Source: Bacillaceae bacterium Marseille-Q3522
Lineage (GTDB): Bacteria; Bacillota; Bacilli; Bacillales; Cytobacillaceae
Reading direction: 5' to 3'
NCBI GenBank assembly: GCA_017898095.1
Contig: JAGKQJ010000021.1
Coordinates: 1-38,478 of the forward strand
Length of the DNA: 38,478 bases
Both the position numbers and the translations under genes were made by a program. Below, piece by piece: positions 19,263 through 28,116 of the stretch (position 1 is the stretch's first letter; each line of letters starts with the position of its first letter). Under the pieces are notes generated by a model, which did no database searches, had not been told where the DNA came from, and worked only from the letters and a program-made list of their open reading frames with translations.

Positions 19263-21098
19263 TTATTTTTTTTGCTGTGTTTCGTCCATTTTTAATACTG
19301 CCATAAATGCTTCCTGCGGTACTTCGACGGAGCCAACCTGCTTCATTCGTTTTTTCCCTTCTTTTTGCTTCTCCAACAGCTTTCTTTTTCGCGATATATC
19401 TCCGCCGTAGCATTTTGCCAGTACGTTTTTTCGCATTGCTTTTATTGTGGAACGGGCAATGATTTTATTGCCGATCGCTGCCTGGACAGGAACTTCGAAC
19501 TGCTGGCGGGGAATTAAGTCTTTCAATTTCTCCACAATTACTTTGCCGCGCTCATAAGCGAAATCACGGTGAACAATAAAACTCAATGCATCTACTTTTT
19601 CACCGTTCAACAGAATATCCATTTTTACAAGCTGCGACTGTTTGTAGCCGATTAATTCGTAATCAAAGGAGGCATACCCCTTTGTGTTCGATTTTAATTG
19701 ATCAAAAAAATCATAAACAATTTCAGACAACGGCAGCTCGTAAACAATACTGACACGTGTTTCGTCTAAATATTGCATATCAATAAAATTACCGCGTTTT
19801 TCCTGGCATATTTCCATGATCGCCCCTACATAATCATTTGGCGACATCATCGTTGCTTTCACATATGGTTCTTCAATTTGTAGAATTTTTTGCGGGTCAG
19901 GCATATCGGATGGATTATCAACTTTCAATTTTGTCCCGTCCGTTAACGTACATTCATATATAACACTCGGTGCAGTTGTAATTAAATCGATATTAAATTC
20001 TCGTTCGATCCGCTCTTGAATAATTTCCATATGAAGCAAACCTAAAAATCCGCAACGGAAGCCGAAGCCTAACGCCTGAGATGTTTCCGGTTCATATTGT
20101 AAGGCAGAGTCATTTAACTCTAATTTTTCCAGAGCTTCGCGTAAATCATTAAATTTCGCACTGTCAATCGGGTATAGTCCGCAATAAACCATTGGATTTA
20201 ATCGGCGGTATCCCGGTAACGGGTTGCTTGCTCCATTTTTCGCATTGGTAATCGTGTCACCTACACGTGTATCGCCGACATTTTTGATCGAGGCTGTTAA
20301 ATAGCCTACATCTCCAACTGACAATTCGTCCAGCGGCAACGCTTTCGGTGTGAAAACGCCTACTTCTGTCACTTCGAATTCTTTTCCGGTGGCCATCATT
20401 TTAATTTTATCGCCAACTTTTACTGTTCCCTCTACAACACGAATATAAGCAACAACACCGCGATACGCATCATATAAGGAATCAAAAATCAGCGCTTGCA
20501 AAGGGGCATCGGGATCTCCTTCCGGTGCTGGAATTTTTTCAACAATTTGTTCCAAAATTTCCTCAATTCCTATTCCAGCTTTGGCAGAGGCAAGGACGGC
20601 ATCCTCTGCGTCCAAACCGATGATATCTTCAATTTCCTGGCGGACACGTTCCGGATCCGCACTTGGTAAATCTATTTTATTGATTACAGGGACAATTTCT
20701 AAATTATTGTCAATTGCTAAATACACATTAGCTAACGTTTGTGCTTCGATCCCCTGTGCAGCATCAACGACTAATACAGCACCTTCACATGCAGCCAGGC
20801 TACGTGAAACTTCATACGTAAAGTCGACATGCCCCGGTGTATCAATCAAATGAAAAATATATATTTCTCCGTCTTTTGCTATATATTTCAACTGAACAGA
20901 ATTAAGTTTGATCGTTATTCCCCGTTCTCTTTCCAAATCCATCGAATCAAGCAGTTGATCCTTCATTTCCCTTGCCGTTAACGCATGTGTTTTTTCTAAA
21001 ATCCGGTCCGCTAATGTTGATTTTCCATGATCAATATGGGCAATAATGGAAAAATTGCGGATTCTCGCTTGCCGTTTCAACCTATCTTCTCTATTCAT
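19263..21098 (-). CDS. lepA: Elongation factor 4 (LepA)
   Basis: A 611-residue translational GTPase. The G domain shows AHIDHGKST (20-28), the RGITIK switch I motif, DTPGHVDF and [14 protein letters not shown]-like domains follow, and the LepA-specific C-terminal domain is visible ([57 protein letters not shown]). LepA acts on ribosomes in back-translocation or in 30S biogenesis and initiation; the exact role is debated. The ATG at 21098 has AGGAG eight bases upstream; a GTG three codons earlier is too close to it. A good promoter (21141-21169) and a terminator upstream mark it as the first gene of a lepA-hemW unit. Confidence 0.98.
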   Translation of the reverse strand: MNREDRLKRQARIRNFSIIAHIDHGKSTLADRILEKTHALTAREMKDQLLDSMDLERERGITIKLNSVQLKYIAKDGEIYIFHLIDTPGHVDFTYEVSRSLAACEGAVLVVDAAQGIEAQTLANVYLAIDNNLEIVPVINKIDLPSADPERVRQEIEDIIGLDAEDAVLASAKAGIGIEEILEQIVEKIPAPEGDPDAPLQALIFDSLYDAYRGVVAYIRVVEGTVKVGDKIKMMATGKEFEVTEVGVFTPKALPLDELSVGDVGYLTASIKNVGDTRVGDTITNAKNGASNPLPGYRRLNPMVYCGLYPIDSAKFNDLREALEKLELNDSALQYEPETSQALGFGFRCGFLGLLHMEIIQERIEREFNIDLITTAPSVIYECTLTDGTKLKVDNPSDMPDPQKILQIEEPYVKATMMSPNDYVGAIMEICQEKRGNFIDMQYLDETRVSIVYELPLSEIVYDFFDQLKSNTKGYASFDYELIGYKQSQLVKMDILLNGEKVDALSFIVHRDFAYERGKVIVEKLKDLIPRQQFEVPVQAAIGNKIIARSTIKAMRKNVLAKCYGGDISRKRKLLEKQKEGKKRMKQVGSVEVPQEAFMAVLKMDETQQKK

Positions 21099-21140
21099 CG
21101 TTTCCACTCCTGTTATCCTCGCACATGTAAACTATTTAAG

Positions 21141-21169
21141 ATTATAGCAATAGCACCTATAAGATTCAA
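21141..21169 (-). promoter_or_regulatory. Sigma-A promoter of lepA
   Basis: On the minus strand TTGAAT (21164-21169) and TATAAT (21141-21146) are exactly 17 bases apart, 43 bp before lepA. Confidence 0.78.
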
Positions 21170-21210
21170 TAAGGAAGTGGGCGAAGAGTAGTGGAAGGTG
21201 TGGGATGGAA

Positions 21211-21239
21211 TAAAAAAACCCGCTTTGCGAGTTTTTTTG
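21211..21239 (-). terminator. Terminator after gpr-yqxA
   Basis: AAAAAAACCCGC and GCGAGTTTTTTT form a short GC stem with A/T tails around a TTTG loop. On the minus strand it lies between yqxA and the lepA promoter. Confidence 0.8.
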
Positions 21240-21325
21240 GTTATCAATCTTCAATTTTTATTTATTTCTTCCATTTAAACGGAATGAAAGACAGTTTTAT
21301 TTTAAATATGTTTTTTACCGGTCAC

Positions 21326-21664
21326 TTAGTTAAAAAGTTCAGAAATTTTATCGATTGTTTTCTCCGTTGCAGTTGATATCCCCTCAGATATTCGTTTTCC
21401 TGTCGCAGAAAAGAAATTGTAACGACTGTTTTCTTCCATATTTTCCTTTTTTCTTTCAAGATCGTGACTGGAGGGATCTTCTTCTGATAAAGATGACTGG
21501 AAATTGTCATTTACCTGTTCCTGACCCAGCAGCTGGCTGTCAAAATTTTCATCATGAAAGCCTCTCATGCGATGAATTCCATCATTTGCAAGCTGCATTC
21601 CAAATAAGACGGAAAGAAACATGAGACTCGCCAATAAAAATGCTTTAAACATAAAAAGTTTCAT
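21326..21664 (-). CDS. yqxA: YqxA family protein (DUF3679)
   Basis: A 112-residue protein with an N-terminal membrane helix or signal anchor (MFKAFLLASLMFLSVLFGMQ), a polar acidic middle, and an amphipathic C-terminal helix (GKRISEGISTATEKTIDKIS). It fits YqxA by this build and by its place after gpr. The function is unknown; in Bacillus it is coexpressed with spore genes. I chose the ATG at 21664 behind AGGGTGAGG, not the longer frame. In the usual arrangement spoIIP lies between gpr and yqxA; here only 136 bp separate them. Confidence 0.8.
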   Translation of the reverse strand: MKLFMFKAFLLASLMFLSVLFGMQLANDGIHRMRGFHDENFDSQLLGQEQVNDNFQSSLSEEDPSSHDLERKKENMEENSRYNFFSATGKRISEGISTATEKTIDKISELFN

Positions 21665-21800
21665 CTTCCTCACCCTGCTTTCCCGTTCATTTATTTCCAC
21701 TTAAAACTTGATTTGCTGACCTGATGTAAAATGATCTGCCCTGTTTCATTTTAATTCTACTTATTAATTCATATGAAAATGCTAGAGAAAGTAGAACCTC

Positions 21801-22892
21801 TTAATGAGTATAATAGCCGGTATTTGTCTGATCTACCGCCTTGTGAAGCGCGGCATTTAAGCCATTTGCAAGAAGATTGGCCATATCTTCGATAAACACA
21901 TCAATTTCCTTTGGCGTTACCATTAAATTATGTCCTAGAGGAGCAAGTACTTCATAGATTAATTTTCTTTTCTCCTCTTCCGGAAGTGTCCCAACGATCC
22001 CTAGAAATGTTTTACGCTGCTCTTCCTCCGGCAAATCATTTTCCGTAAGCTTTTTTTTCTTTCCAAAAGTCAATCCTGACGGTATTAAAGAGCGGGATGG
22101 ACGGTTGCCTTCCGTTAGTTCACGGCCAAAATGTTTTAAGATAAAATCAATCGTATCACTTGTAATCGTAACTGCATCCACCACTGTAGGAATTCCAAGC
22201 GCAATCACCGGAATGCCAAGCGTATCCTTACTTAGCTCTTTCCGCTTATTGCCTACCCCGGAACCGGGATGGATTCCTGTATCCGAAACTTGAATAGTTG
22301 TATTAACCCGCTCGATGGATCGTGATGCAAGCGCATCGATAACGATGACAAAATCCGGCTTAATGCTTTCGACAACACTTTTTATAATATCCCCCGTTTC
22401 AATTCCGGTAATTCCCATTACCCCCGGTGCCAATGCACTCACCGGCCGGTAGCCATCTTCGACATTTTCAGGCTGTAATTCAAAAAGATGACGGGTAATT
22501 AATAAGTTTTCGCATGTTTTCGGGCCAAGTGCATCTGGCGTTACATTCCAATTTCCCAGGCCGACAATCAGGCAGGAAGCTTGTTCATTTAACCCCATAT
22601 GCTGTAAAAAACGATTCATTTCCTTCGCAAAAACCCGTTCAACGATTTTCTGCATTTCCGTATCCTGTTGGCGGATCCCTTCCATTTCAAAAGTTAAATA
22701 ATGTCCCATTTTTTTGCCAATAGCTTCTTCACCTGCTTTTGTAACTTCTACAAATGACAGTTTAATGCCTTCCTCTTCCCGCTCCTTTAAGATGACCCCT
22801 TCTATTTTTGAGATATTTTGCTGGTCAAGTACCAGCTCTCTTGCTTCAATCGCTAAATCCGTTCTTACTGTATACTTACTTAAGTCAATCAT
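21801..22892 (-). CDS. gpr: GPR endopeptidase (germination protease)
   Basis: A 363-residue GPR, the protease that degrades small acid-soluble spore proteins when the spore germinates. The N-terminus [20 protein letters not shown] contains the autocleavage region; removal of the first ~10 residues before TDLA is inferred from the family. Conserved acidic residues proposed for catalysis lie in [10 protein letters not shown] (Asp120) and [12 protein letters not shown] (Asp186), and [17 protein letters not shown] is a strong family segment. The ATG at 22892 has AAGGGGG seven bases upstream. Forespore (sigma-G) expression is expected from the family, but I saw no convincing sigma-G promoter. yqxA follows. 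Confidence 0.96.
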   Translation of the reverse strand: MIDLSKYTVRTDLAIEARELVLDQQNISKIEGVILKEREEEGIKLSFVEVTKAGEEAIGKKMGHYLTFEMEGIRQQDTEMQKIVERVFAKEMNRFLQHMGLNEQASCLIVGLGNWNVTPDALGPKTCENLLITRHLFELQPENVEDGYRPVSALAPGVMGITGIETGDIIKSVVESIKPDFVIVIDALASRSIERVNTTIQVSDTGIHPGSGVGNKRKELSKDTLGIPVIALGIPTVVDAVTITSDTIDFILKHFGRELTEGNRPSRSLIPSGLTFGKKKKLTENDLPEEEQRKTFLGIVGTLPEEEKRKLIYEVLAPLGHNLMVTPKEIDVFIEDMANLLANGLNAALHKAVDQTNTGYYTH

Positions 22893-23117
22893 AATGATCC
22901 CCCTTGTGATGACAAATATGTAGTAACAGCTTTTCCTTATTACTTAAAAAAAATGCACTGCGATAAAATAGTGATTTTCGAAAGCGGGCTGCCCCTTCAA
23001 TATAGAATGGATGGAAGAAAAGTTAATTGCCCTGTGTATTGCATTATTTTCAAACGTTTGATAGAATATCATTTGTTCTTCATAAAATTCTTGAAGAGTT
23101 TTTTTCTTATAGTGCGT
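22893..23117. other. Divergent region between gpr and rpsT
   Basis: The 325-bp gap between the two divergent genes holds the rpsT promoter (23039-23067) and the family A repeat (23118-23176). The part next to gpr (22893-23030) shows no clear promoter for the forespore and no coding frame I would support. Confidence 0.4.
23039..23067 (+). promoter_or_regulatory. Sigma-A promoter of rpsT
   Basis: TTGCAT (23039-23044) and TAGAAT (23062-23067) are 17 bases apart. It would give an rpsT leader of about 145 nt that includes the family A hairpin. Confidence 0.65.
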
Positions 23118-23176
23118 GTTCAAAAAGTTAACGAATTAGAAGCAAGAAGGCTTATCATTTGGTGACTTTTTGAACA
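23118..23176. repeat. Family A palindromic repeat in the rpsT leader
   Basis: The best-preserved copy: GTTCAAAAAGTTAACGAATT at the left end and TCATTTGGTGACTTTTTGAA (then CA) at the right end are inverted copies around a short AGAAGCAAGAAGGCT centre. It lies between the rpsT promoter and its ribosome site, so the hairpin would be in the mRNA leader. Confidence 0.8.
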
Positions 23177-23217
23177 TCCTCTTATACATATTTCCGATTG
23201 TTAGGAGGTGAAGGCAA

Positions 23218-23484
23218 ATGCCAAATATTAAATCAGCAATCAAACGTGTAAAAACAAATAATGAAAGCAACACTGTTAATACGACAATTAGATCTTCGAT
23301 GAAGACTGCGATAAAAAAAGTCGAGGCTTCCGTTTTGAATAATGATGCAACATCTGCGGTAGAATATTATAAGGATGCTGCCTCTAAATTAGACAAAGCT
23401 GCACGAAAAGGGATTATCCATAAAAATGCCGCAACACGCAAAAAAGCACGCTTAATGAAAAAAGTAAATTCTTTAAAAGCGTAA
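23218..23484 (+). CDS. rpsT: 30S ribosomal protein S20
   Basis: An 88-residue, strongly basic S20 ([20 protein letters not shown] at the start, [20 protein letters not shown] near the end). S20 binds 16S rRNA early in 30S assembly. AGGAGGTGAAGG stands before the ATG. It is a single-gene unit on the plus strand, divergent from gpr, with its own promoter and a clear terminator at 23504-23545. In other bacteria S20 represses its own translation through its leader; the unusual leader hairpin here makes that worth testing. Confidence 0.97.
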   Translation: MPNIKSAIKRVKTNNESNTVNTTIRSSMKTAIKKVEASVLNNDATSAVEYYKDAASKLDKAARKGIIHKNAATRKKARLMKKVNSLKA

Positions 23485-23503
23485 TTTTAATATTCAAAAT
23501 GAT

Positions 23504-23545
23504 AAAAAACGCACGGATAAGTAAATTTCCATGCGTTTTTTATTT
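23504..23545 (+). terminator. Terminator of rpsT
   Basis: AAAAAACGCA pairs with TGCGTTTTTT, with an inner CGG/CC(A) extension, followed by TATTTATTTATTTAT. It ends 20 bases after the rpsT stop. Confidence 0.85.
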
Positions 23546-23555
23546 ATTTATTTAT

Positions 23556-23640
23556 TTTATCGCAGATTAAGGGGCAGTGAATCTCCACAAAAGATAATGC
23601 AGTTAAAGCTAATCGTGAAAGGTGGAGATTTACTGCCCCA
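23556..23640. repeat. Family B element with 18-bp inverted ends
   Basis: It starts TTTATCGCAGATTAAGGGGC, like the other family B copies, but is the only one with a clear second end: GGGGCAGTGAATCTCCAC (23571-23588) and GTGGAGATTTACTGCCCC (23622-23639) are inverted copies with one mismatch. The 69-bp body has no coding capacity. It resembles a miniature inverted-repeat element. Confidence 0.7.
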
Positions 23641-23883
23641 AAAAGCCCGATTGGTGAGATCAGGTTTTTCTTAGCGCTTTAGCTCTTAGTAAAATCAGTC
23701 AGGCTCCACGTGATAAGAATTTTCTTTGGGATTCAGCCCTTAGAAAAAACAATCGGGTTTTGCGCGACTAACCTTAAGTAGGGGAGAAAACCACTCCCCT
23801 ACTTAAGGAAGTTTCACATTATCGCGGAGATGCTTCCTTCATCTATGAAAATATATTTGCTGTTGCAAACTTCGTTCACGACA
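23641..23883. repeat. Nested inverted repeats between rpsT and holA
   Basis: This gene-free stretch holds CCCGATTG (23646-23653) paired with CAATCGGG (23750-23757) and a perfect 15-bp hairpin, CCTTAAGTAGGGGAG (23772-23786) with CTCCCCTACTTAAGG (23794-23808), loop AAAACCA. No T run follows on the minus strand. The last 30 bp before the holA stop (CGTTCACGACACTATTTCAC) weakly resemble the stop-side part of family C. Confidence 0.6.
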
Positions 23884-24912
23884 CTATTTCACTGACCTCT
23901 CTTGCAAATGAAACAAAAACAATTCGATTAGCAAATCTTTGTCCATTCCTCCGGTTTTCATTTGATAATCAGCCTCAGCAAGACGGGCAATAATGCCTGC
24001 AAGCTCTTTTTCGGAAAAATAACGGGATTGTGCTGAAGCCAATTTAACACGAAAAGGATGAATTTTAATAATAGCGGCTATCTGTTTTTGCCCGTACCCT
24101 CTTCCCGCTAATTCCTTTACTTGGTAAATAACGCGGAATTGACTGGTTAGCAGAGCTAATATTTTGATTGGCTCTTCATTTTGCTTGCGTAAATCATAAT
24201 AGATCCGGAATGCCTCATCGATTTTTCGCTGCACTACTTTGTCCACTAATGTAAAAATATTTTGTTGCAAAGTACGGGAGACTAATTTTTCAACAGACTC
24301 CAGATTTATCTTTTTTTCCTCTCTGCAATAAAGTGCTAATTTCGCCATTTCACTTGCGAGCAGAAAAAGATTATTTTCCGTTAACAGCAGCAGTTTTTCC
24401 GCGGCATCGTCGTCAATGGAAACTTGATGAGCGCCGGCACTTTCACGTATCCAACTAATTAACTCTGTTTCCGTTAATTTTTTTGCTTCTAAAACAGCCG
24501 CAGATTTCTTTAATTGCTTTGTCAATTTTTTTCGTTCATCTAACTTTTCGTATGGAGCAAAAAAAACCAATACAGTAAAAGGAGAAGGTGCCAGCAAATA
24601 ACGTTCCAATTTTTTTATATCGTGCTCAAGCCTATCTTTTCCTTTTTCGGCGGTTAAAAAAGATGGATTATGTAAAAAAATCAATCGCTTCTCCCCGATA
24701 AACGGGATTGTTTCCGCGTCTTCTATCGCTGTATCAATGACAGTTTCTTCTAAATCATAAGCAGCATAATTGAATTCCTGTTCTTCCTCTGTTAATACAT
24801 TTTCAATAAGCAGTTGTTTTGTTTCATTCATAAGATACGATTCTGTACCATATAATAAATACAATGGAGAAAACTGTTTTGCTTTTATCTGTTTCCACAA
24901 ATCGATCATCAT
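23884..24912 (-). CDS. holA: DNA polymerase III delta subunit
   Basis: A 342-residue HolA/YqeN, the clamp-loader wrench that opens the beta clamp. The AAA-like N-terminal domain (LWKQIKAKQFSPLYLLYGTE; a LNKA-type region around LLIENVL) lacks a functional Walker A, as usual for delta. A lid (LLLTENNLFLLASEMAKLAL) and the C-terminal collar (EPIKILALLTSQFRVIYQVK; KIHPFRVKLASAQSRYFSEK) follow. The start at 24912 (MMIDLWKQ) is five bases after GGAG, and the next ATG at 24909 eight bases after; the second may be the real one. It has its own promoter at 24945-24973 and is divergent from yqzM. Confidence 0.94.
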   Translation of the reverse strand: MMIDLWKQIKAKQFSPLYLLYGTESYLMNETKQLLIENVLTEEEQEFNYAAYDLEETVIDTAIEDAETIPFIGEKRLIFLHNPSFLTAEKGKDRLEHDIKKLERYLLAPSPFTVLVFFAPYEKLDERKKLTKQLKKSAAVLEAKKLTETELISWIRESAGAHQVSIDDDAAEKLLLLTENNLFLLASEMAKLALYCREEKKINLESVEKLVSRTLQQNIFTLVDKVVQRKIDEAFRIYYDLRKQNEEPIKILALLTSQFRVIYQVKELAGRGYGQKQIAAIIKIHPFRVKLASAQSRYFSEKELAGIIARLAEADYQMKTGGMDKDLLIELFLFHLQERSVK

Positions 24913-24944
24913 TTTCGCTCCGTTCCGATTCTATTTCTACTTCT

Positions 24945-24973
24945 ATCGTAAAGAAGGAACGCGTTTTTGACAA
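24945..24973 (-). promoter_or_regulatory. Sigma-A promoter of holA
   Basis: On the minus strand TTGTCA (24968-24973) and TACGAT (24945-24950) are 17 bases apart, 32 bp before the holA start. Confidence 0.55.
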
Positions 24974-25165
24974 GGATGTCAGAAGGAATTGACACAAGAT
25001 CGTTCTTATGCCAATTCCCGATCTATAATGAACGTCTCCATTAAAGCCCTAGGATCTTTCATGGAAACGGGAGTAATGGAAGCTGTAATAAGTAGTATTT
25101 CCTCTCTCAAAATGGATTATTGATGACAACTCTTGTCATGGCAGGAAAGAGTATTCGAGGAAAGC

Positions 25166-25194
25166 TGGATTTTTATTTATAAATCACTTATACT
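25166..25194 (+). promoter_or_regulatory. Possible promoter of yqzM
   Basis: TGGATT (25166-25171) and TATACT (25189-25194) are 17 bases apart. The -10 is good but the -35 is weak, and the -10 also resembles a forespore-type CATACTA, so the sigma factor is uncertain. Confidence 0.4.
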
Positions 25195-25215
25195 AATGGC
25201 GGGGAGGGGTATAAT

Positions 25216-25350
25216 GTGAATGAATTTGAAAATAATGTTCAATCAAGACGTAATGATGTTACGGATTCTGCAGTAGGGTTTATTGTATCTTTTGGCTTTT
25301 TCGTTACATTATTCATCATTGCTACAGTGATTAAGTTTATTGGTTCATAA
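25216..25350 (+). CDS. yqzM: YqzM family small membrane protein
   Basis: A 44-residue protein too short for usual gene callers. It starts with GTG (25216) behind GGGGAGGGG and reads MNEFENNVQSRRNDVTDSAV, then one membrane helix (GFIVSFGFFVTLFIIATVIK) and ends FIGS. Sequence, length and position (between holA and comEC) match YqzM of B. subtilis. The function is unknown. It is on the plus strand, opposite to both neighbours. Confidence 0.92.
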   Translation: MNEFENNVQSRRNDVTDSAVGFIVSFGFFVTLFIIATVIKFIGS

Positions 25351-25692
25351 TATTGCTTCGTTTCATCTTTTCAAATGAAAAAAGAGGATACTCCCGGCTT
25401 GAAGTAGAAAACGCAGCTGACCATCTGATTCTCCGGTAGTACGTGTACGAAAACGTGTTTACTTTAAACTCACATTTTTGTAAGCGCCGCCACTTCAAGC
25501 TCATTAGAGTTTAAAGCGGCGGTAATATTACTTATTTTCTTATTTTCGAAGAAAATTCAAAAAGTCACCGAATGTGAAGCGGCGAACCTTTTCAATTATC
25601 ATTTGAACACACAACTAGATTGGCTTGGCCTATGCCGCAACCGAGGCAGGGTGGAAAATTGCATTATTCCTTTCTTGTTTAGACACTGTATT
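25351..25692. other. Gap between the converging yqzM and comEC genes
   Basis: No coding frame is supported. It holds an inverted repeat CTTTAAACTC (25462-25471) with GAGTTTAAAG (25507-25516), an inner pair GCCGCC / GGCGG, and the family A copy at 25555-25610. No T-tailed terminator is evident for yqzM or comEC. Confidence 0.45.
25555..25610. repeat. Family A palindromic repeat
   Basis: Left end ATTCAAAAAGTCACCGAATG, right end TTCAATTATCATTTGAACAC; the ends agree with the copy at 11361-11413, the centre (AAGCGGCGAACC) does not. It lies about 80 bp after the comEC stop. Confidence 0.6.
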
Positions 25693-28008
25693 TTATGGCG
25701 ATTGCAGCAAAAATGTTCCTTTTTCCCCTTGAAAAACATACTGAATCGCGCCATGTTGATTAGTTTGTAATATTTTCACACGATGGGACGCTAAAGTATC
25801 CAGTACTTCCTGATGAGGATGGTCGAAGCGGTTGTTTTTTCCCGCAGAAATCACCGCTATATTAGGAGACAATTGTTGCACAAACGCCGGACTTGTCGAC
25901 GTTTTGCTGCCATGATGGGCAACTTTTAAGACATCGGCGGATAGATGACGATATTTATTCAGTAAATTTCTTTCCCCTTCTTGTTCAATGTCACCTGTAA
26001 ATAACCATTTTAATCCCCCCATCTTTGTATACAGCACAAGTGACTGGTTATTTCCGCTATCTGGACTATTTTTTTGCGGAGCTAAAAAGGTAAACTTATA
26101 TCCTGCTGCTTCCCAACCCTGTCCTTCAAAAGCAAAATGAACAGGGATGTTTTTTTCTTCTGCCAGTTGCAAAATTTCCATTTCAACATCGCTTTTATTT
26201 ATTGCCGCCGGTAAAACGACTTCCCGTATATTCAACTCCTTCATTAAAGAAAAGGCGCCTCCGATATGATCGAAATCTCCGTGAGTCAAAATTAACTTGT
26301 CAAGTTTTGTGATGCCTTTGCTTTTCAAATAAGGAAGTACAACATCTTCACCAACTTCAAATGGATCTTTTTTCATTTGCCAGTCTTCGGTTGCAAAAGG
26401 CAGCACTCCTCCTGTATCGATTAAATAGATCCCCTTTCGAAACGGGAGCTCGATGAGAATACTGTCCCCTTGACCGACATCAATAAATGTTACACTCCCC
26501 TTAGGATTGACATGCATGATAAAGTGTTGCAGAAACAAGAGGGAAACTGGAATAAGGAAAAGCAGCAAAAATTTTCTGGTATTTTTAATTTTTTCCCACT
26601 GTTGAAAAAAAACAAAAAGGCCAATTATATAGAAGGGAACGAGAAAAAGCGGCGGCTTTCCGGGAACGATTGTAGTAAAAGGAAGACGGACCAAACATTT
26701 AGATATAAGTTCCAATAGCTTAAGAAATTCATTAAGTGGCAGCAAAAACGGCGTTATCCCGGATCCGAAAACAAGCGAAAGCAGAAAGCCAATATAAAAA
26801 GCAGGAGAGAGAAGGAACGTAAACACGGGAATAAAAACTAAATTCGTAATAAACCCGGCAAGGGAAATTTCATAAAAATGATCTAAAACGATCGGAATCG
26901 AAGCAAGCTGAGAGGTAAGTGTAGTAGCAAAAATAACAGAAAACATGTTATCATACTTTTTAAAAATCGTTGCTGCCGAAAGCAGGAGGAACAATGTAAT
27001 GGTAAACGAAAGCTGAAAGCCGATATCATAAATGATAAACGGGTTATAAAAAATATAACAAATAAAAGCAATACTGAATATATCAATAGTCGGTAATTTA
27101 CAGTATTTTTTCGTGATCAGCACAAGCATTAACATGAGTGTTGCCCGGATTACGGATGGTGCTCCCCCTGTTAAAATGCAGTACAGCGGCAAAATCAACA
27201 GTAACACTGTTACTGCCTTTTCTCTTGTGATTCCAAGCCGGATTAAACCGTAAAAAAAGAGCGAGGCAATAAATACAACCTGCATGCCGGAAATTGCCAA
27301 TAAGTGAACAATACCAAGCTTTTGGTAAGTTTCATAGGTATCGCTATCTATTAATTCTCTCTCGCCAAACAATAGCGCTGCTGCAAGCGGAACAGAGTCT
27401 TTGGGAAAATGTCTTTCGATATGGCGAATTCCTTCCTCCCTAAGAAGTTTCAGCTTCGCTATTATCGGTCGCTTAAGACTGTTGCATTGCGAAAGCTCAA
27501 GCCGGTCAGGTTCCAGAATCCAATGAATCGCATGCTGTTTTAAATATCGTTTGTAATCAAAAGCATTTTCATTTGAGGCAGGTGGCGGCGCTTCTAACGA
27601 TCCCTCCATGACACAAGTCAGACCAGAGAGATTTGTCCGGAGCAGCTTTTGCTTTTTTTCTTTAGAAGTAATTTTATATCGCAGTGCCAGCTTTTCTTGA
27701 TAGCGGTTGTCTTTTACGACCGTTGACAGGATGTCGCCATCTATCTTTCCGCTGTCTAAAAAGGTTACCTTAAACAGTTTTTCTTTACCGGAAAGGATCG
27801 ATTCGTTATTTGCTTGTAAGGTGTATGAACGAATAAAAAAGAGAAGCATTACGATTAACATCAACAGCATTTCGCTTCGGGATGCGCGTTTGTTAATGGC
27901 AAATATCAAAAATAGGAAGAGTGCAAGCAGTGCGAAGATGGAGCTTTCCAATGCGGTGCAAACAGCTAGCAGACCCGCTCCGGCAAAATATAACCATTTT
28001 CCTTGCAA
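25693..28008 (-). CDS. comEC: DNA uptake channel protein ComEC/Rec2
   Basis: A 771-residue protein, the inner-membrane channel through which single-stranded DNA enters competent cells. After an N-terminal membrane part and an OB-like region (about 70-175), the Competence domain is marked by ALLFGERELIDSDTYETYQK and GIVHLLAISGMQVVFIASLF (about 210-250) and further helices to about 500. The C-terminal metallo-beta-lactamase domain has FIDVGQGDSILIELPFRKG, LIDTGG (529-534), LTHGDFDHIGG (574-584) and KVAHHGSKTS. Its zinc-type ligands are intact, so nuclease activity is possible. The start is a TTG at 28008 with AAAGGA nine bases upstream. It is last in comEA-EB-EC, with a family C hairpin between it and comEB. 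Confidence 0.95.
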   Translation of the reverse strand: MQGKWLYFAGAGLLAVCTALESSIFALLALFLFLIFAINKRASRSEMLLMLIVMLLFFIRSYTLQANNESILSGKEKLFKVTFLDSGKIDGDILSTVVKDNRYQEKLALRYKITSKEKKQKLLRTNLSGLTCVMEGSLEAPPPASNENAFDYKRYLKQHAIHWILEPDRLELSQCNSLKRPIIAKLKLLREEGIRHIERHFPKDSVPLAAALLFGERELIDSDTYETYQKLGIVHLLAISGMQVVFIASLFFYGLIRLGITREKAVTVLLLILPLYCILTGGAPSVIRATLMLMLVLITKKYCKLPTIDIFSIAFICYIFYNPFIIYDIGFQLSFTITLFLLLSAATIFKKYDNMFSVIFATTLTSQLASIPIVLDHFYEISLAGFITNLVFIPVFTFLLSPAFYIGFLLSLVFGSGITPFLLPLNEFLKLLELISKCLVRLPFTTIVPGKPPLFLVPFYIIGLFVFFQQWEKIKNTRKFLLLFLIPVSLLFLQHFIMHVNPKGSVTFIDVGQGDSILIELPFRKGIYLIDTGGVLPFATEDWQMKKDPFEVGEDVVLPYLKSKGITKLDKLILTHGDFDHIGGAFSLMKELNIREVVLPAAINKSDVEMEILQLAEEKNIPVHFAFEGQGWEAAGYKFTFLAPQKNSPDSGNNQSLVLYTKMGGLKWLFTGDIEQEGERNLLNKYRHLSADVLKVAHHGSKTSTSPAFVQQLSPNIAVISAGKNNRFDHPHQEVLDTLASHRVKILQTNQHGAIQYVFQGEKGTFLLQSP

Positions 28009-28081
28009 TACGAGTCATCCTTTCGCTAATCATACTGATAGAATTACAAACAGTTTATAGAGTAAAGACCTCCCAAAATCC

Positions 28082-28109
28082 ATCAGGCAGAGCAGAGTCT
28101 CCGCCTGAT
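28082..28109 (-). repeat. Family C hairpin after comEB
   Basis: ATCAGGC (28082-28088) pairs with GCCTGAT (28103-28109) around AGAGCAGAGTCTCC. On the minus strand the unit reads CTTAGGATCAGGCGGAGACT, the same core as after pepF. It begins seven bases after the comEB stop codon, within comEB-comEC. Confidence 0.7.
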
Positions 28110-28116
28110 CCTAAGT

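Larger units (their letters stand above)
24913..25215. other. Divergent gap between holA and yqzM
   Basis: Holds the holA promoter and the yqzM promoter candidate, and otherwise nothing recognisable. Confidence 0.4.

Noticed and set aside
19099-19413. N-terminal extension of HemW reaching into lepA
   Set aside because: It overlaps the end of lepA and repeat sequence; the family starts MPKAAYIHIPF with its own ribosome site.
22893-23000. Sigma-G promoter for gpr
   Set aside because: Only a weak match (TAATA and CATATTT 17 bases apart); too poor to list.
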